Assembly: GCF_014645515.1 (NCBI RefSeq)
Contig: NZ_BMLW01000001.1
Span: 372,001-436,000 of the forward strand
Source: Oceanobacillus neutriphilus
Lineage (GTDB): Bacteria; Bacillota; Bacilli; Bacillales; Amphibacillaceae
Direction: 5' to 3'
DNA length: 64,000 bases
Under the pieces are notes generated by a model. It searched no databases, was not told the origin of the DNA, and was given only the letters and a program-made list of their open reading frames with translations. Shown piece after piece: positions 8,526-16,984 of this stretch (position 1 is the stretch's first letter; each line of letters starts with the position of its first letter). The translations under genes were made by a program, and so were the position numbers.

Positions 8526-9254
8526 CTACGTTAATTCAACCCTGTAATTAAACTTATCTCCTCTGGCAACGCTAATTGTATATTCAATCAGCTGTTCCTT
8601 GTGATAAGCAAAACGTCTAATCAGCATTACCGGCTGATTTTCTGCGAGTTCCAAATAGCCCGCCTCCAGCTCTCCGGCAGAAGTCGCTGAAAAGTCTTCC
8701 TCCACACGTGTAACTTTTCGCTGATAATCCTCTTCAAACACTTCATACATCGGTTTTTCAATTAAGCACTGCTTCGTTAAACCGGGAAAAAATTTTTGCG
8801 GGATATAGGATGTCTCATAGATAAGTGGTTCTTCATCTGCCAATCGCAGACGGATAACCTCATATACCGCTTCTCCTTCTTCCAGCCTCATCGCTGTCAT
8901 CAATTTCTCATCAGCTGATTTCTGCTGGAACTCTAAAACATTCGATTTTGGGTTTTTATTCTTTTTTCTCATTTCATCGGTAAAACTGTAAAGCTGTTTC
9001 AAATCTTGTTTGAAGGCCATTTGTGATACGAAGGTTCCTTTGCCATGGAGCTTATAAATATAACCTTCCTGCTCCAATGCCTGGAGAGCCTGCCTCACAG
9101 TAATTCTGCTCAGCTCATAACGGTCACATAATTCCCGCTCAGAAGGGAGCTTTTCGTGCTCACGATAGGTTTGGTTTTCAATTTTCTCCTTTATTTCTTC
9201 AATTAATTGCAGGTATAAAGGGATTTTATTTGACTTATCCACGTATTCCAGCAT
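8526..9254 (-). CDS. GntR-family regulator with UTRA sensor domain
   Basis: This 242-residue regulator has an N-terminal winged helix (residues 10-75, with LPSERELCDRYELSRITVR and a GKGTFV wing) and a C-terminal UTRA/HutC effector domain ending ISVARGDKFNYRV, as in NagR and DasR. The family senses phosphorylated amino sugars or related ligands. It is placed directly upstream of the AgaS-aldolase-LacC operon in the same orientation. Palindromes with TGGT/ACCA half-sites, like those bound by NagR-type proteins, lie at its own promoter and before agaS. The natural inference is a repressor of both transcripts released by galactosamine-6-P or a related compound. Confidence 0.9.
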   Translation of the reverse strand: MLEYVDKSNKIPLYLQLIEEIKEKIENQTYREHEKLPSERELCDRYELSRITVRQALQALEQEGYIYKLHGKGTFVSQMAFKQDLKQLYSFTDEMRKKNKNPKSNVLEFQQKSADEKLMTAMRLEEGEAVYEVIRLRLADEEPLIYETSYIPQKFFPGLTKQCLIEKPMYEVFEEDYQRKVTRVEEDFSATSAGELEAGYLELAENQPVMLIRRFAYHKEQLIEYTISVARGDKFNYRVELT

Positions 9255-9262
9255 CCTTTCTT

Positions 9263-9317
9263 ACAACTGGTTATTACCAGTTGTCTATACTATACTGTTT
9301 TTTTGAAAGAAAGTAAA
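9263..9317 (-). promoter_or_regulatory. Promoter and operator of the GntR gene
   Basis: A promoter reads leftward: -35 TTTACT (9312-9317), 17 bases, -10 TATAGT (9289-9294). Just downstream lies a perfect 9-bp inverted repeat, ACAACTGGT (9263-9271) / ACCAGTTGT (9276-9284), with a 4-base spacer, covering the start-point region. The core ACTGGT..ACCAGT closely resembles NagR/DasR operators, so autoregulation is likely. Confidence 0.7.
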
Positions 9318-9398
9318 TACCTTTTTATTGTGAATAGTAAATTTAAATGCAGAAATCTGCTGAGACATAACATACAATTACTATTTTCAGCAGCTGTA

Positions 9399-10241
9399 TT
9401 ATTGTACAGTCATAGATGCTTTATACCCTTTCCTTATAACCTCCTGAACCTGATGAACAGTTACATAAGCATTCACATCAATTTTTTTGATTAATTCTTT
9501 CGTCTTCAAAATATCTTTTTTTCTGCATACCAAATATAGTATTTTCTTTTCATTTTTGGAATATCCGCCATGCCCATCTAAAATTGTGATTCCATGAGCC
9601 ATCTTGTATAATACATCATTTGCTATTTCATCAGCATGATTGGACATGATAAATATCGCTGCTCTTTCATCCATTCTATCTACAAAGTAATCAATTAACT
9701 TAGCACCAATATATACGGAAATAACTGTATACATTCCTTTATCAACTCCAATAATAAATACAGAGCTGAGTACAATAATAATATCTATCAGCAGCATTGC
9801 ATTTCCGACAGATAATCCCAAATACTGATTCAATCCTCTTGCTAATACGGTAGTTCCGCCATTTGTTCCTCCAAATCGAAATATCAGTCCTAATCCGCCC
9901 CCTACAAATAATCCTGCAAATACAGCGGAAAGCAAAACATCCTCCGTTAACGGTCTTGTATTCTCTGTCAAATATAAAAGTAACGATGATGAAAATACAG
10001 AAAACAAGGTATAATACATTGTTTTTTTCTTAAATAATTTAAATCCTGCCAAAATCAGAATCAGATTAAATATCAGATTTGTAATACCTAACGGCCAATT
10101 AAACAGATAATGTGTAATAACACTGATTCCTATTACTCCGCCTTCAGAAAGCATATTAGGCATAATGTAAAAATTAACACCAATAACAAAGAGAAGGCTA
10201 CCAATAAAGATTCCTGATAACTCCTTAAAAACCTGCTTCAT
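9399..10241 (-). CDS. YitT-family membrane protein (DUF161/DUF2179)
   Basis: The 280-residue protein has five or six hydrophobic segments in its first 175 residues, including GSLLFVIGVNFYIMPN and a glycine-rich FRFGGTNGGTTVLARGLN region, then a soluble C-terminal DUF2179 domain (ending near HQVQEVIRKGYK). This is the standard YitT/YpjC architecture in Bacillaceae; the function is unknown. The gene begins one base after the stop of the PRD regulator, so it is likely co-transcribed with it. A small hairpin (CTGCTGA 9357-9363 / TCAGCAG 9387-9393) follows the gene without a strong T-run. Confidence 0.88.
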   Translation of the reverse strand: MKQVFKELSGIFIGSLLFVIGVNFYIMPNMLSEGGVIGISVITHYLFNWPLGITNLIFNLILILAGFKLFKKKTMYYTLFSVFSSSLLLYLTENTRPLTEDVLLSAVFAGLFVGGGLGLIFRFGGTNGGTTVLARGLNQYLGLSVGNAMLLIDIIIVLSSVFIIGVDKGMYTVISVYIGAKLIDYFVDRMDERAAIFIMSNHADEIANDVLYKMAHGITILDGHGGYSKNEKKILYLVCRKKDILKTKELIKKIDVNAYVTVHQVQEVIRKGYKASMTVQ

Positions 10242-10242
10242 T

Positions 10243-12189
10243 TTAATATCCGCTACTTTCCATGGTTAATATATCGTCTAAAAATACCTTGTAATTCTTT
10301 CTTTTTACTAATCTTTGTATATTCTCTTTATTCTGAGCCCATTTCGAAAACATCTCACACAAGATATTTAGGTGATGGTCTCCGTCTCTTTTCGTTTTTA
10401 TTAAAAATAAAACTCTAACAACATCATTGTCCCAGACAATTGGATCATTAAGGACAGCAATATAACAGACAGGCTTCCTGCAAACTTTATGCAAGTCTTG
10501 TAAATGAACGATATTATTCCCTATCTCATGTGCGACAAAAGGAGCCTCTAACTCAGAATGTGATTCAACAATATCCTGTTCTTTTAAATCCTGCAGAATA
10601 TTTTGAAGGATACTTTCTTTGTCGCTTCCTTCTAAATGAAAATTTGAAAAAGCCTCTTGAAAATATCTGTTAAAATAATCGCTGAAGTCTCCTCTGTAAA
10701 AATCAATATTATTAGCAATTTGCTGGATCTGTTTGATATAATCTCCTTTTTCTATTGCAACCTGAGGAATTGCTTCAGGTATATCCATTTCATAGGAAGA
10801 TATAAAAATATCATAATCCCCTAGCCGCCCTATAATATCTTCTACAGAATCACAATTTGTGATCACATACTTATCCTGTGGGAACTTATCCCGCAGCTCC
10901 TCTAAATACATTATTGTTTCTGCCCGGCCTCTTCCGCTGACCATACAGATTGAAATTTTACTTTTTTTGTTTAAATTACGAAGAGCAACATTAAAATAAA
11001 GCATTAAATAACCAAATTCATTAAGGTTTATTTTTATATTAAAATAATCCTCCATTACTTTGACTGCAGATATCGTAACCTTTGCAGCAAAAATATATTT
11101 TTGTAAATTTTCATGTACAATGGGATTTCGTAAAACCATACCGCTTCTTACTCTTCTCAGCATCTGATAAACATGCAAAGCTAAATATTTTTTTAGAATA
11201 AAATCATTGGAAAGATCGATATCAAAATTATTCTTTATCTCAAAATAAACTGCCTCTAATGCCTGATCAATTTTTGGCCAATTCGCTTCTTTTATCATAT
11301 TTTTACTTTGCAAAATTTGCTTTGTCTCTATATGCATGCTGATATACAGCATTTCATTATCACTTAGTTCTGCATTAAATTTTGAGTTCAGTATTTCCAA
11401 AAACTGTTGACTTGCCTTGCCTACATGGGAATTATCCTGGTTTAATTCCTTCGTATTGTCAGCATGTAAATCAATAGGATGATTTTGCTTATTACGTATA
11501 ATAGATATTAATACGTAAACAGCTATGTTCTGTAAGGAAAAGTCTGATAGGATAACGTTAAAGCTATCGCATACTTCTTTTAACACACTCTCTATCTCCG
11601 GAATAAATGCACGATTATAATTTTCAAAACGAATATCCGGGTCATTATGATTCTCTGCGCTGAAGTTATTTTGAAAAAAATACTCTTCTATACATGTCCG
11701 CTTATTTAACTCATATCCCTTAATCGTTATTCCATAATTTGCTTTTGATATAAGAGACAATTGATAAGAATTTAAAATTCTCTTCACTTCCGGCATGTCT
11801 ACATTTAATGTTGATCTGCTTACAAACATTTCTTCTGCTAAATCATCTAATTTAATATAACCGACATTTACCAGGAGTCTCCGGATAATATAAAAAATAC
11901 GTTCATAATTATTCCTTTTATTTAAATGCAGTCTATTTATATTGATATGAGATAGATATTTATATAGATTTGTCTTTACCTCTGCTGTTTCAAAATATAA
12001 TTTATATCCTTTATTCTCAGTAGAATCAATCTTAATTCCTTCTTTATCCAACTTATTCCTTAAATTTTTTATATCACTTTTTATTGTACGGACAGAAGCA
12101 TCTGCAGTTAAAGCCAATTGTGCAGCTGTTTTATATTTTAACGATAATAATTCATTTAATATTAATAATTCCCGTCTGTTAAAATACAA
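10243..12189 (-). CDS. PRD-containing PTS-linked transcriptional regulator (BglG/MtlR type)
   Basis: This 648-residue multidomain regulator has two N-terminal helix-turn-helix regions (about 5-60 and 90-165), two PRDs (about 195-300 and 310-405), a galactitol-type IIB-like domain starting KISICMVSGRGR, and a C-terminal fructose-type IIA-like domain. PRD1 keeps a histidine in YISMHIET and PRD2 keeps LALHVYQML, but the second PRD2 histidine appears as tyrosine (MLYFNVAL). In the IIA-like domain the usual AIPH reads IVHLQ, so its catalytic histidine seems lost. It lacks a Sigma54 AAA domain and so is not LevR-like. It follows the adjacent PTS operon and probably activates it. The start is TTG behind GAGAGGTGAT. 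Confidence 0.88.
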   Translation of the reverse strand: MYFNRRELLILNELLSLKYKTAAQLALTADASVRTIKSDIKNLRNKLDKEGIKIDSTENKGYKLYFETAEVKTNLYKYLSHININRLHLNKRNNYERIFYIIRRLLVNVGYIKLDDLAEEMFVSRSTLNVDMPEVKRILNSYQLSLISKANYGITIKGYELNKRTCIEEYFFQNNFSAENHNDPDIRFENYNRAFIPEIESVLKEVCDSFNVILSDFSLQNIAVYVLISIIRNKQNHPIDLHADNTKELNQDNSHVGKASQQFLEILNSKFNAELSDNEMLYISMHIETKQILQSKNMIKEANWPKIDQALEAVYFEIKNNFDIDLSNDFILKKYLALHVYQMLRRVRSGMVLRNPIVHENLQKYIFAAKVTISAVKVMEDYFNIKINLNEFGYLMLYFNVALRNLNKKSKISICMVSGRGRAETIMYLEELRDKFPQDKYVITNCDSVEDIIGRLGDYDIFISSYEMDIPEAIPQVAIEKGDYIKQIQQIANNIDFYRGDFSDYFNRYFQEAFSNFHLEGSDKESILQNILQDLKEQDIVESHSELEAPFVAHEIGNNIVHLQDLHKVCRKPVCYIAVLNDPIVWDNDVVRVLFLIKTKRDGDHHLNILCEMFSKWAQNKENIQRLVKRKNYKVFLDDILTMESSGY

Positions 12190-12237
12190 ATTATCACCTC
12201 TCTTTAAACAAAGGTATCTAATTATCTATTGTAAAGA

Positions 12238-12275
12238 ACCCCTATCTAAAATCTATATAAATTTTAGACAGGGGT
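12238..12275 (-). terminator. Hairpin between PTS IID and the PRD regulator gene
   Basis: The 15-base arms 12238-12252 and 12261-12275 (ACCCCT / AGGGGT outer ends, one mismatch) form a stem in the 166-base gap. Reading leftward it is followed by TTCTTTAC, so termination is probably partial. The rest of the gap (12276-12355) includes a 15-codon reading frame, MLPVGNTDVVPYAME, of unclear meaning. Confidence 0.6.
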
Positions 12276-12355
12276 GTAAGAGATTTATTTCACAACGGAC
12301 AATTTACTCCATCGCATAAGGCACTACATCAGTATTCCCTACAGGTAACATCCCT

Positions 12356-13174
12356 TTAGATTATCCCTATTAATGAACCGATAATACCAATAGCGATTGT
12401 TACTAATAATATAGTGGTCGGCTTCATTCCTCTTTTCAACAGGTAAAACATAAAAATAGTATACAGTAATGGTAATAACAGCGGAAAAATTTGATCCAGA
12501 TAATCTTGCATTGGAATTTTTTCATCTCCAATAGTAAATACAAGAGAAGACTCCAACGTTACCATGGAGGCTGTCATTGCGCCAATAACCATCAAGCCGA
12601 CAATTGTGGCACCTTTAGATATTTTTTGCATAATCCCCGAGTTATTGGCCTGATCCATAATCTTAGTTCCAAATTTATAACCAAATACACCGCCATAGTA
12701 TCTGACGAGCATATGAGGTACATTAAATAAGAGCAGGAAAAGAATAGGTCCGAGTATACTTCCCTGCTGGGCTAAGGACAAACCGATACCTACTGCGATA
12801 ATTCGCAAGGTTCCCCAGAACAACGAATCCCCTATACCTGCAAAAGGACCCATCAAACCAATTTTAACATTATTAATAATCTTTTTATCAAAAGATGGAT
12901 TTTCGCTGGCTTCTTTTTCTAAAGCAGTAGCAACACCGGTAATCGTTGTTACAACATGAGGAGTTGTATTAAAAATGTTCATATGTCTTTCTAATGCTTC
13001 TGCCCGATCCTTCTCATTCTTATAATATCTTTTAATAGCCGGCCACATTCCAATGGAGAACCCAAGTGCCTGCTGTCTTTCGTAATTATAAGAACCTTCC
13101 AGCATAAAAGAACTCCAAAATATTTCACGCATTAATTTTTTCTCATCTTTGGTCAGTTTCCTCTTATCAGACAT
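12356..13174 (-). CDS. PTS mannose/fructose/sorbose-family IID component
   Basis: This 272-residue membrane protein is the IID subunit of a mannose-class PTS. It contains the family segments FWSSFMLEGSYNYERQQALGF near the N-terminus and MGPFAGIGDSLFWGTL (a signature of IID), and it ends in hydrophobic helices. A longer in-frame start exists at 13270, but it would lie inside the IIC gene. The ATG at 13174 overlaps the IIC stop by 8 bases and gives the normal family length, MSDKRKLTKDEKKL. It acts together with IIC as the sugar translocator. Confidence 0.93.
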   Translation of the reverse strand: MSDKRKLTKDEKKLMREIFWSSFMLEGSYNYERQQALGFSIGMWPAIKRYYKNEKDRAEALERHMNIFNTTPHVVTTITGVATALEKEASENPSFDKKIINNVKIGLMGPFAGIGDSLFWGTLRIIAVGIGLSLAQQGSILGPILFLLLFNVPHMLVRYYGGVFGYKFGTKIMDQANNSGIMQKISKGATIVGLMVIGAMTASMVTLESSLVFTIGDEKIPMQDYLDQIFPLLLPLLYTIFMFYLLKRGMKPTTILLVTIAIGIIGSLIGII

Positions 13175-13946
13175 CAAACAGCTCCTCCTCATCCTCTTTA
13201 TCAGTTGTATCAGAATCTCCATTTTTACCATTAAATTCATAAACAATGATGAAAGCAAGTACGACGCCAAATAAAGTAATTCCCAAAATAGGAATGTTCA
13301 TATAAGCTAATAATGAAAACCCTAACAAGAAGTATAGGACATTTGTTTTTGTCATCATTGGAAGTAATAACAAAGCAAAACCAACTGCCGGTAATAGTCC
13401 TCCCGCCACTTCTAAACCATTCATAATTGCATCAGGAATATTATTAACAAATGCTTCCACAGCGTTTGATCCAAACAGTATAGCTACAAATCCGACAATA
13501 AAGTACATCGCACAGTGGAGCAGTAAGCCTCCAACATTCAGATTTATCATCCCTTTTATATTAGCCGCTTTCGCCAGTTTCATTGCATAGTTCATAAACC
13601 AGCTTCGAATAATAAAAACCAGAACTTTGATAGATTGTGCTAATAAAGCAATTGGTAATGCTAAAGCCAGGGCAACCTCTGCGCCACTATTACCAATAAT
13701 TGCATACGCTGTTCCAAGTCCAGCTCCAACCAGAACATCTGGCGGAACAGCTCCGCCCACTTGAATAAAGCCCATAAAAACCAGCTCTAATGTTGCTCCA
13801 ACCAGCAAACCAGTCTGTACATCACCAAGTGCTGCACCAATAATTGTCGAAACGACAATTGGCCTGATTACCATCGCTGTTCCCAGCATCTTTTCAATAA
13901 ACCATAGTAAAGCTAGAATTATACCTACAATTAATGCTGTTTGCAT
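13167..13946 (-). CDS. PTS mannose/fructose/sorbose-family IIC component
   Basis: The 259-residue IIC subunit forms the sugar channel with IID. It shows the family segments RPIVVSTIIGAALGDVQTGL and GATLELVFMGFIQVGGAVPPD (residues 30-75), seven or so hydrophobic stretches, and an acidic C-terminal tail. The ATG follows AAGGGGGATTGTC. It lies 20 bases after IIB, and its stop overlaps IID, as expected of a mannose-class operon. Confidence 0.94.
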   Translation of the reverse strand: MQTALIVGIILALLWFIEKMLGTAMVIRPIVVSTIIGAALGDVQTGLLVGATLELVFMGFIQVGGAVPPDVLVGAGLGTAYAIIGNSGAEVALALALPIALLAQSIKVLVFIIRSWFMNYAMKLAKAANIKGMINLNVGGLLLHCAMYFIVGFVAILFGSNAVEAFVNNIPDAIMNGLEVAGGLLPAVGFALLLLPMMTKTNVLYFLLGFSLLAYMNIPILGITLFGVVLAFIIVYEFNGKNGDSDTTDKEDEEELFDV

Positions 13947-13966
13947 GACAATCCCCCTTAAGCTGA

Positions 13967-14452
13967 TTAATTTTTCATTTTATTCTTTAAATCCTCATAC
14001 TTTTTAGCGCTTTCATCAGGAACCTGCCGAGCTTCTATTTCATAACCTAAATCAATGATTTTATCCAAATAGTGCATATCATCCTCAGATACATAAACCG
14101 TCGATGATAAGGCCTTCTTATCGTCTTCTTTTTGCATATTACCTAAATTCAGAACAGGCTTTTCATCTATTTCCTTTATAAATTGATAGGCAGACTCAGG
14201 ATTGGAACATATAACAAATACCCTCATTGCTTTAAGCTTCGGATGTTGAACAAGCTTGGCTGCTTCCTGAACTGGTCGAACAGCCAGTCTTACTCCATCA
14301 GGATTACTCAGCTTCAGTGCCTGTTTTCTAACATCATCATTTGCTGCGTTATCGTCTGCTATAACGATAGCTTCATAAGATAATGCTGATTTCCAGCTAT
14401 ATGCCACTTGTCCATGCAATAATCTATCATCTATTCTCATTTGAATAATCAT
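13967..14452 (-). CDS. PTS mannose/fructose/sorbose-family IIB component
   Basis: The 161-residue cytoplasmic IIB carries the family motif RIDDRLLHGQV with the phosphorylated His13. It accepts phosphate from the IIA encoded upstream and passes it to the sugar during transport. Length and the NLGNMQ loop fit the family. The ATG follows GAGAGGAAG. It sits between IIA and IIC in the order IIA-IIB-IIC-IID. Confidence 0.94.
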   Translation of the reverse strand: MIIQMRIDDRLLHGQVAYSWKSALSYEAIVIADDNAANDDVRKQALKLSNPDGVRLAVRPVQEAAKLVQHPKLKAMRVFVICSNPESAYQFIKEIDEKPVLNLGNMQKEDDKKALSSTVYVSEDDMHYLDKIIDLGYEIEARQVPDESAKKYEDLKNKMKN

Positions 14453-14474
14453 TTATTTCTTCCTCTCTACATTT

Positions 14475-14903
14475 TTATATATCAAATATTTCATCTGCCG
14501 CTTCAGTGGTTTGATGCTTTGGATGATCTGTATAAATAATTTGTTCTTTTGATCTTGTTACAATCTCTTTTAATTTTTCTTCTGTTACATTTTCCTCATT
14601 CAGCATTACTGTTTCCAAAAGTAACGGAAGATTCACTCCAGTAATGAAGTGCGTATTTTCTCTATCTATATATTCGAGGAAAGCCTGATTTACACTGCCG
14701 CCAAATAGATCTGTAAAAACGATAACAACATCTTCTGTGGCAGTATTCTGCTCAAAATATATTTTTATTTTTTCTTTTAAAGGTACCTCATCTAGATAAG
14801 CATTCATATAATGCAGGTTCTCCTGTTCACCTAGAATCAATTTAATAGAAGAAATGATCCCTTCCGCAAAATTTCCATGCGTTGCAACTAATATTTTTTT
14901 CAT
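14475..14903 (-). CDS. PTS mannose/fructose/sorbose-family IIA component
   Basis: This 142-residue cytoplasmic phosphocarrier has the phosphorylated His9 in VATHGNFAEG and the family motif FTDLFGGSVNQAF followed by TGVNLPLLLE. It takes phosphate from HPr and gives it to IIB. It is a separate polypeptide, unlike the fused IIAB of E. coli mannose PTS. It lies 16 bases after the SIS-domain gene, which shows that the enzyme and transporter are made together. Confidence 0.94.
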   Translation of the reverse strand: MKKILVATHGNFAEGIISSIKLILGEQENLHYMNAYLDEVPLKEKIKIYFEQNTATEDVVIVFTDLFGGSVNQAFLEYIDRENTHFITGVNLPLLLETVMLNEENVTEEKLKEIVTRSKEQIIYTDHPKHQTTEAADEIFDI

Positions 14904-14919
14904 CTGATCCCTCCTTTTT

Positions 14920-15978
14920 TCACATTGATTTATTGATATAATTTACTACCCGCGGGTAAATACCTTTAGTCAAATCTCTGCCCCTGTCCGTCGATAGCAT
15001 ATATGCAAGAACCTGGAAATACGTTATATATTCCAGATTACTGAAATATTTACTTTCGGGGCTCACATTAAAGCTTGCTTCATCATAGTCGCCTACTAGA
15101 TAACACGAAGAAATTTCTTTTTCAATGAAGGTTGTGATACTTCTTGCTTTTTCATGATCCTCATTGCTTCTGCTTAAAATAAAATATCCTATATTATGAT
15201 TAAAAGAATTCTGCGGGCCGTGGATTAACTCTTCCAATTCAAAACTATTTGTAAACACCGGCAGCATTTCCATGAACTTTATATCTGCTTCCTGAGCAAC
15301 AGCCCATAAATCATTTGTTCCAGCGAATAAAAAGTTATGCTTCTGCATTAACTCAAATTTATGTTTTTTATACCATTCCATTGTATTTTCTTTAATTTTT
15401 GACAGGTTATTAATCATATTTTGGTAATCTTGTTTATACATATCAATTTCTTCATCATTTATTTTCCCGCAGATATCTAATAAAGAGATATAAATCCATG
15501 ATAATGTAGCACAGGTGGCTGAATAACCAAGCGTGCGATATAAATATTCTTCATTTTCTGAGCCGATTTCCAATGCAACATCAGCTAAATCAGCAATTGG
15601 TGAGTTCAATGTTTCCGTAAGTGAAATCGTTCTGTATTTTTTCTTTTTTACTATTTGCAGCGCTTCATAGACAAGCTTTGTTTTTCCCCCTTGTGAAATA
15701 AATATATATAAATCCTTTTCGTCTAATAAGGAGTGGTTATAATAATGGACAAACATATTCGGGTAGATGATATCCACTGGAACCTGGTTAATATTTTCAG
15801 CAAAATGCTTTGTTGTAAAAGCAGCGTTGTAGGAAGTCCCTGAAGCAATTATTACAATTCTCCTTATTTCAGAATCCGCTTTCAAAAACTCCTTTATTTT
15901 TAATTTCAAGTTCTCTCTGTTTTGACCTATTTTTTGAAGCTGGGTCGGTATACGGTTGATAACCTCAATCATACTCAT
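14920..15978 (-). CDS. SIS-domain sugar-phosphate isomerase/deglycase (FrlB/GlmS-isomerase type)
   Basis: The 352-residue protein has two SIS domains. The first shows IIASGTSYNAAFTTKHF and FISQGGKTKLV, the second FLFAGTNDLWAVAQEADIKFME and ELIHGPQNSFN. It resembles the isomerase half of GlmS and the FrlB/GfrE/GfrF group of 6-phospho-Amadori deglycases. As the first gene of a mannose-class PTS operon it should act on the 6-phosphorylated imported sugar; fructosamine- or glucosamine-type conjugates are the leading guess, by analogy with gfr operons. An ATG at 16062 is in frame but lies inside a palindrome; AGGAGG six bases before 15978 sets the start. Confidence 0.8.
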   Translation of the reverse strand: MSMIEVINRIPTQLQKIGQNRENLKLKIKEFLKADSEIRRIVIIASGTSYNAAFTTKHFAENINQVPVDIIYPNMFVHYYNHSLLDEKDLYIFISQGGKTKLVYEALQIVKKKKYRTISLTETLNSPIADLADVALEIGSENEEYLYRTLGYSATCATLSWIYISLLDICGKINDEEIDMYKQDYQNMINNLSKIKENTMEWYKKHKFELMQKHNFLFAGTNDLWAVAQEADIKFMEMLPVFTNSFELEELIHGPQNSFNHNIGYFILSRSNEDHEKARSITTFIEKEISSCYLVGDYDEASFNVSPESKYFSNLEYITYFQVLAYMLSTDRGRDLTKGIYPRVVNYINKSM

Positions 15979-16036
15979 GAATTTCCTCCTAAACATCTTG
16001 ATAACTCCATGATATTCTTCTTTATAGGTTATATCC

Positions 16037-16076
16037 ATATACAATATTGCACGACTAATCATGCAATATTGTATAT
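16037..16076 (-). promoter_or_regulatory. Large palindrome before the first mannose-class PTS operon
   Basis: Perfect 15-bp arms, ATATACAATATTGCA (16037-16051) and TGCAATATTGTATAT (16062-16076), flank a 10-base spacer. This is the only strong symmetry between the operon and the upstream lipoprotein gene. It is a good candidate for the site of the PRD regulator. A possible -35 (TTGCAT) in the distal arm and -10 (TGTATA) in the proximal arm are 17 bases apart. Confidence 0.65.
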
Positions 16077-16194
16077 ATTTGATTTAATTGATTGTTTAAT
16101 AGAGTAGTTGAAGAAAACATAAAAATCAATTGTTAATTTTTACTAATATATAAAATCAACTTTTCATTGCTTTTATTTTTTGGTTTCTATGTAT

Positions 16195-16251
16195 AAAAAA
16201 AGAGCAATACATGCTATTGGATTTCTCCATTTACAAACCATGTATTGCTCT
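16195..16251 (-). terminator. Terminator of the lipoprotein gene
   Basis: Perfect 13-base arms, AGAGCAATACATG (16201-16213) and CATGTATTGCTCT (16239-16251); reading leftward the stem is followed by at least six T. Confidence 0.85.
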
Positions 16252-16261
16252 CTTATTCTTC

Positions 16262-16909
16262 TTAAAATTCAACAGTTATCTCTTCTGCATCAGTCAGCTT
16301 ATTATCTGCTTCATCAAAAATATCACTTGTCAAAATCGTTAACTCTGATAAATCTTTCGTTTCATCTACAATAAATCCTACATTTCCTTTTCTTGATTCT
16401 CCAGATTCTATCGGCTCATTTAAGCTTTCAAGGTATAGCTCATTTTCCCAGGAAATTTTTTCACCATCATTTGTTTCTACCAGAGCAACTGGACTAAATT
16501 GTAATGTTTCTTCTGAGGCATTTGTTATTTCTACAAATACTTTTACATAATTAAATTTAGATTCGTTACCTGTTAATCCATGAAAATAATCTATCATTCG
16601 ATAGGAAGGACGCAGATGAATCCATTTTGCATCCCGCAGCGTTATTTCCATATCACCAATTTGATAGCTTTCATCGAGTTGCTTCATTTTTATTAGCGTA
16701 GATTTCCCTTTTGAGTCTTCAATGGCCTGGTCCACTTCCAATAATCCGCTATCATCCGGCAATTGTGGATTTTCTATATATCCTTCTAAATAAGAAGCTG
16801 TTTGCGTCTGTTTTTCCATGCCAATACCATTCTTTGCTTCTGCCGGCTTATCTTTTGCACAGCCTGCTAAGACAAATATTATAATTAGAAAACCAATTAA
16901 TCTTTTCAA
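16262..16909 (-). CDS. Lipoprotein of unknown function (DUF4352-like)
   Basis: The 215-residue protein has a lipoprotein signal with lipobox LAGC (Cys17), then a short low-complexity linker and a single beta-rich domain. The stretch FNYVKVFVEITNASEETLQFSP followed by ESGESRKGNVGFIVDE is typical of DUF4352-type immunoglobulin-like domains of Gram-positive surface lipoproteins. The role is unknown. The start is TTG with AAAAGGAG eight bases upstream. It has its own terminator and is a single-gene unit between alkaline phosphatase and the PTS operon. Confidence 0.75.
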   Translation of the reverse strand: MKRLIGFLIIIFVLAGCAKDKPAEAKNGIGMEKQTQTASYLEGYIENPQLPDDSGLLEVDQAIEDSKGKSTLIKMKQLDESYQIGDMEITLRDAKWIHLRPSYRMIDYFHGLTGNESKFNYVKVFVEITNASEETLQFSPVALVETNDGEKISWENELYLESLNEPIESGESRKGNVGFIVDETKDLSELTILTSDIFDEADNKLTDAEEITVEF

Positions 16910-16934
16910 ATGACATACTCCTTTTCGATTAAAA

Positions 16935-16973
16935 GCGCCGCATATGCTTCACTAATGGATTCATAAACGGCGC
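16935..16973 (-). terminator. Terminator of the alkaline phosphatase gene
   Basis: Arms GCGCCG (16935-16940) and CGGCGC (16968-16973) with a long loop that can pair partly; the leftward read continues into TTTTAATCG. Confidence 0.55.
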
Positions 16974-16984
16974 CTGTTTATTAT

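Noticed and set aside
12310-12355. Fifteen-codon frame MLPVGNTDVVPYAME after the IID gene
   Set aside because: It is too short to assign, with only a weak AAAGGG before it; noted within the gap description and not called as a gene.
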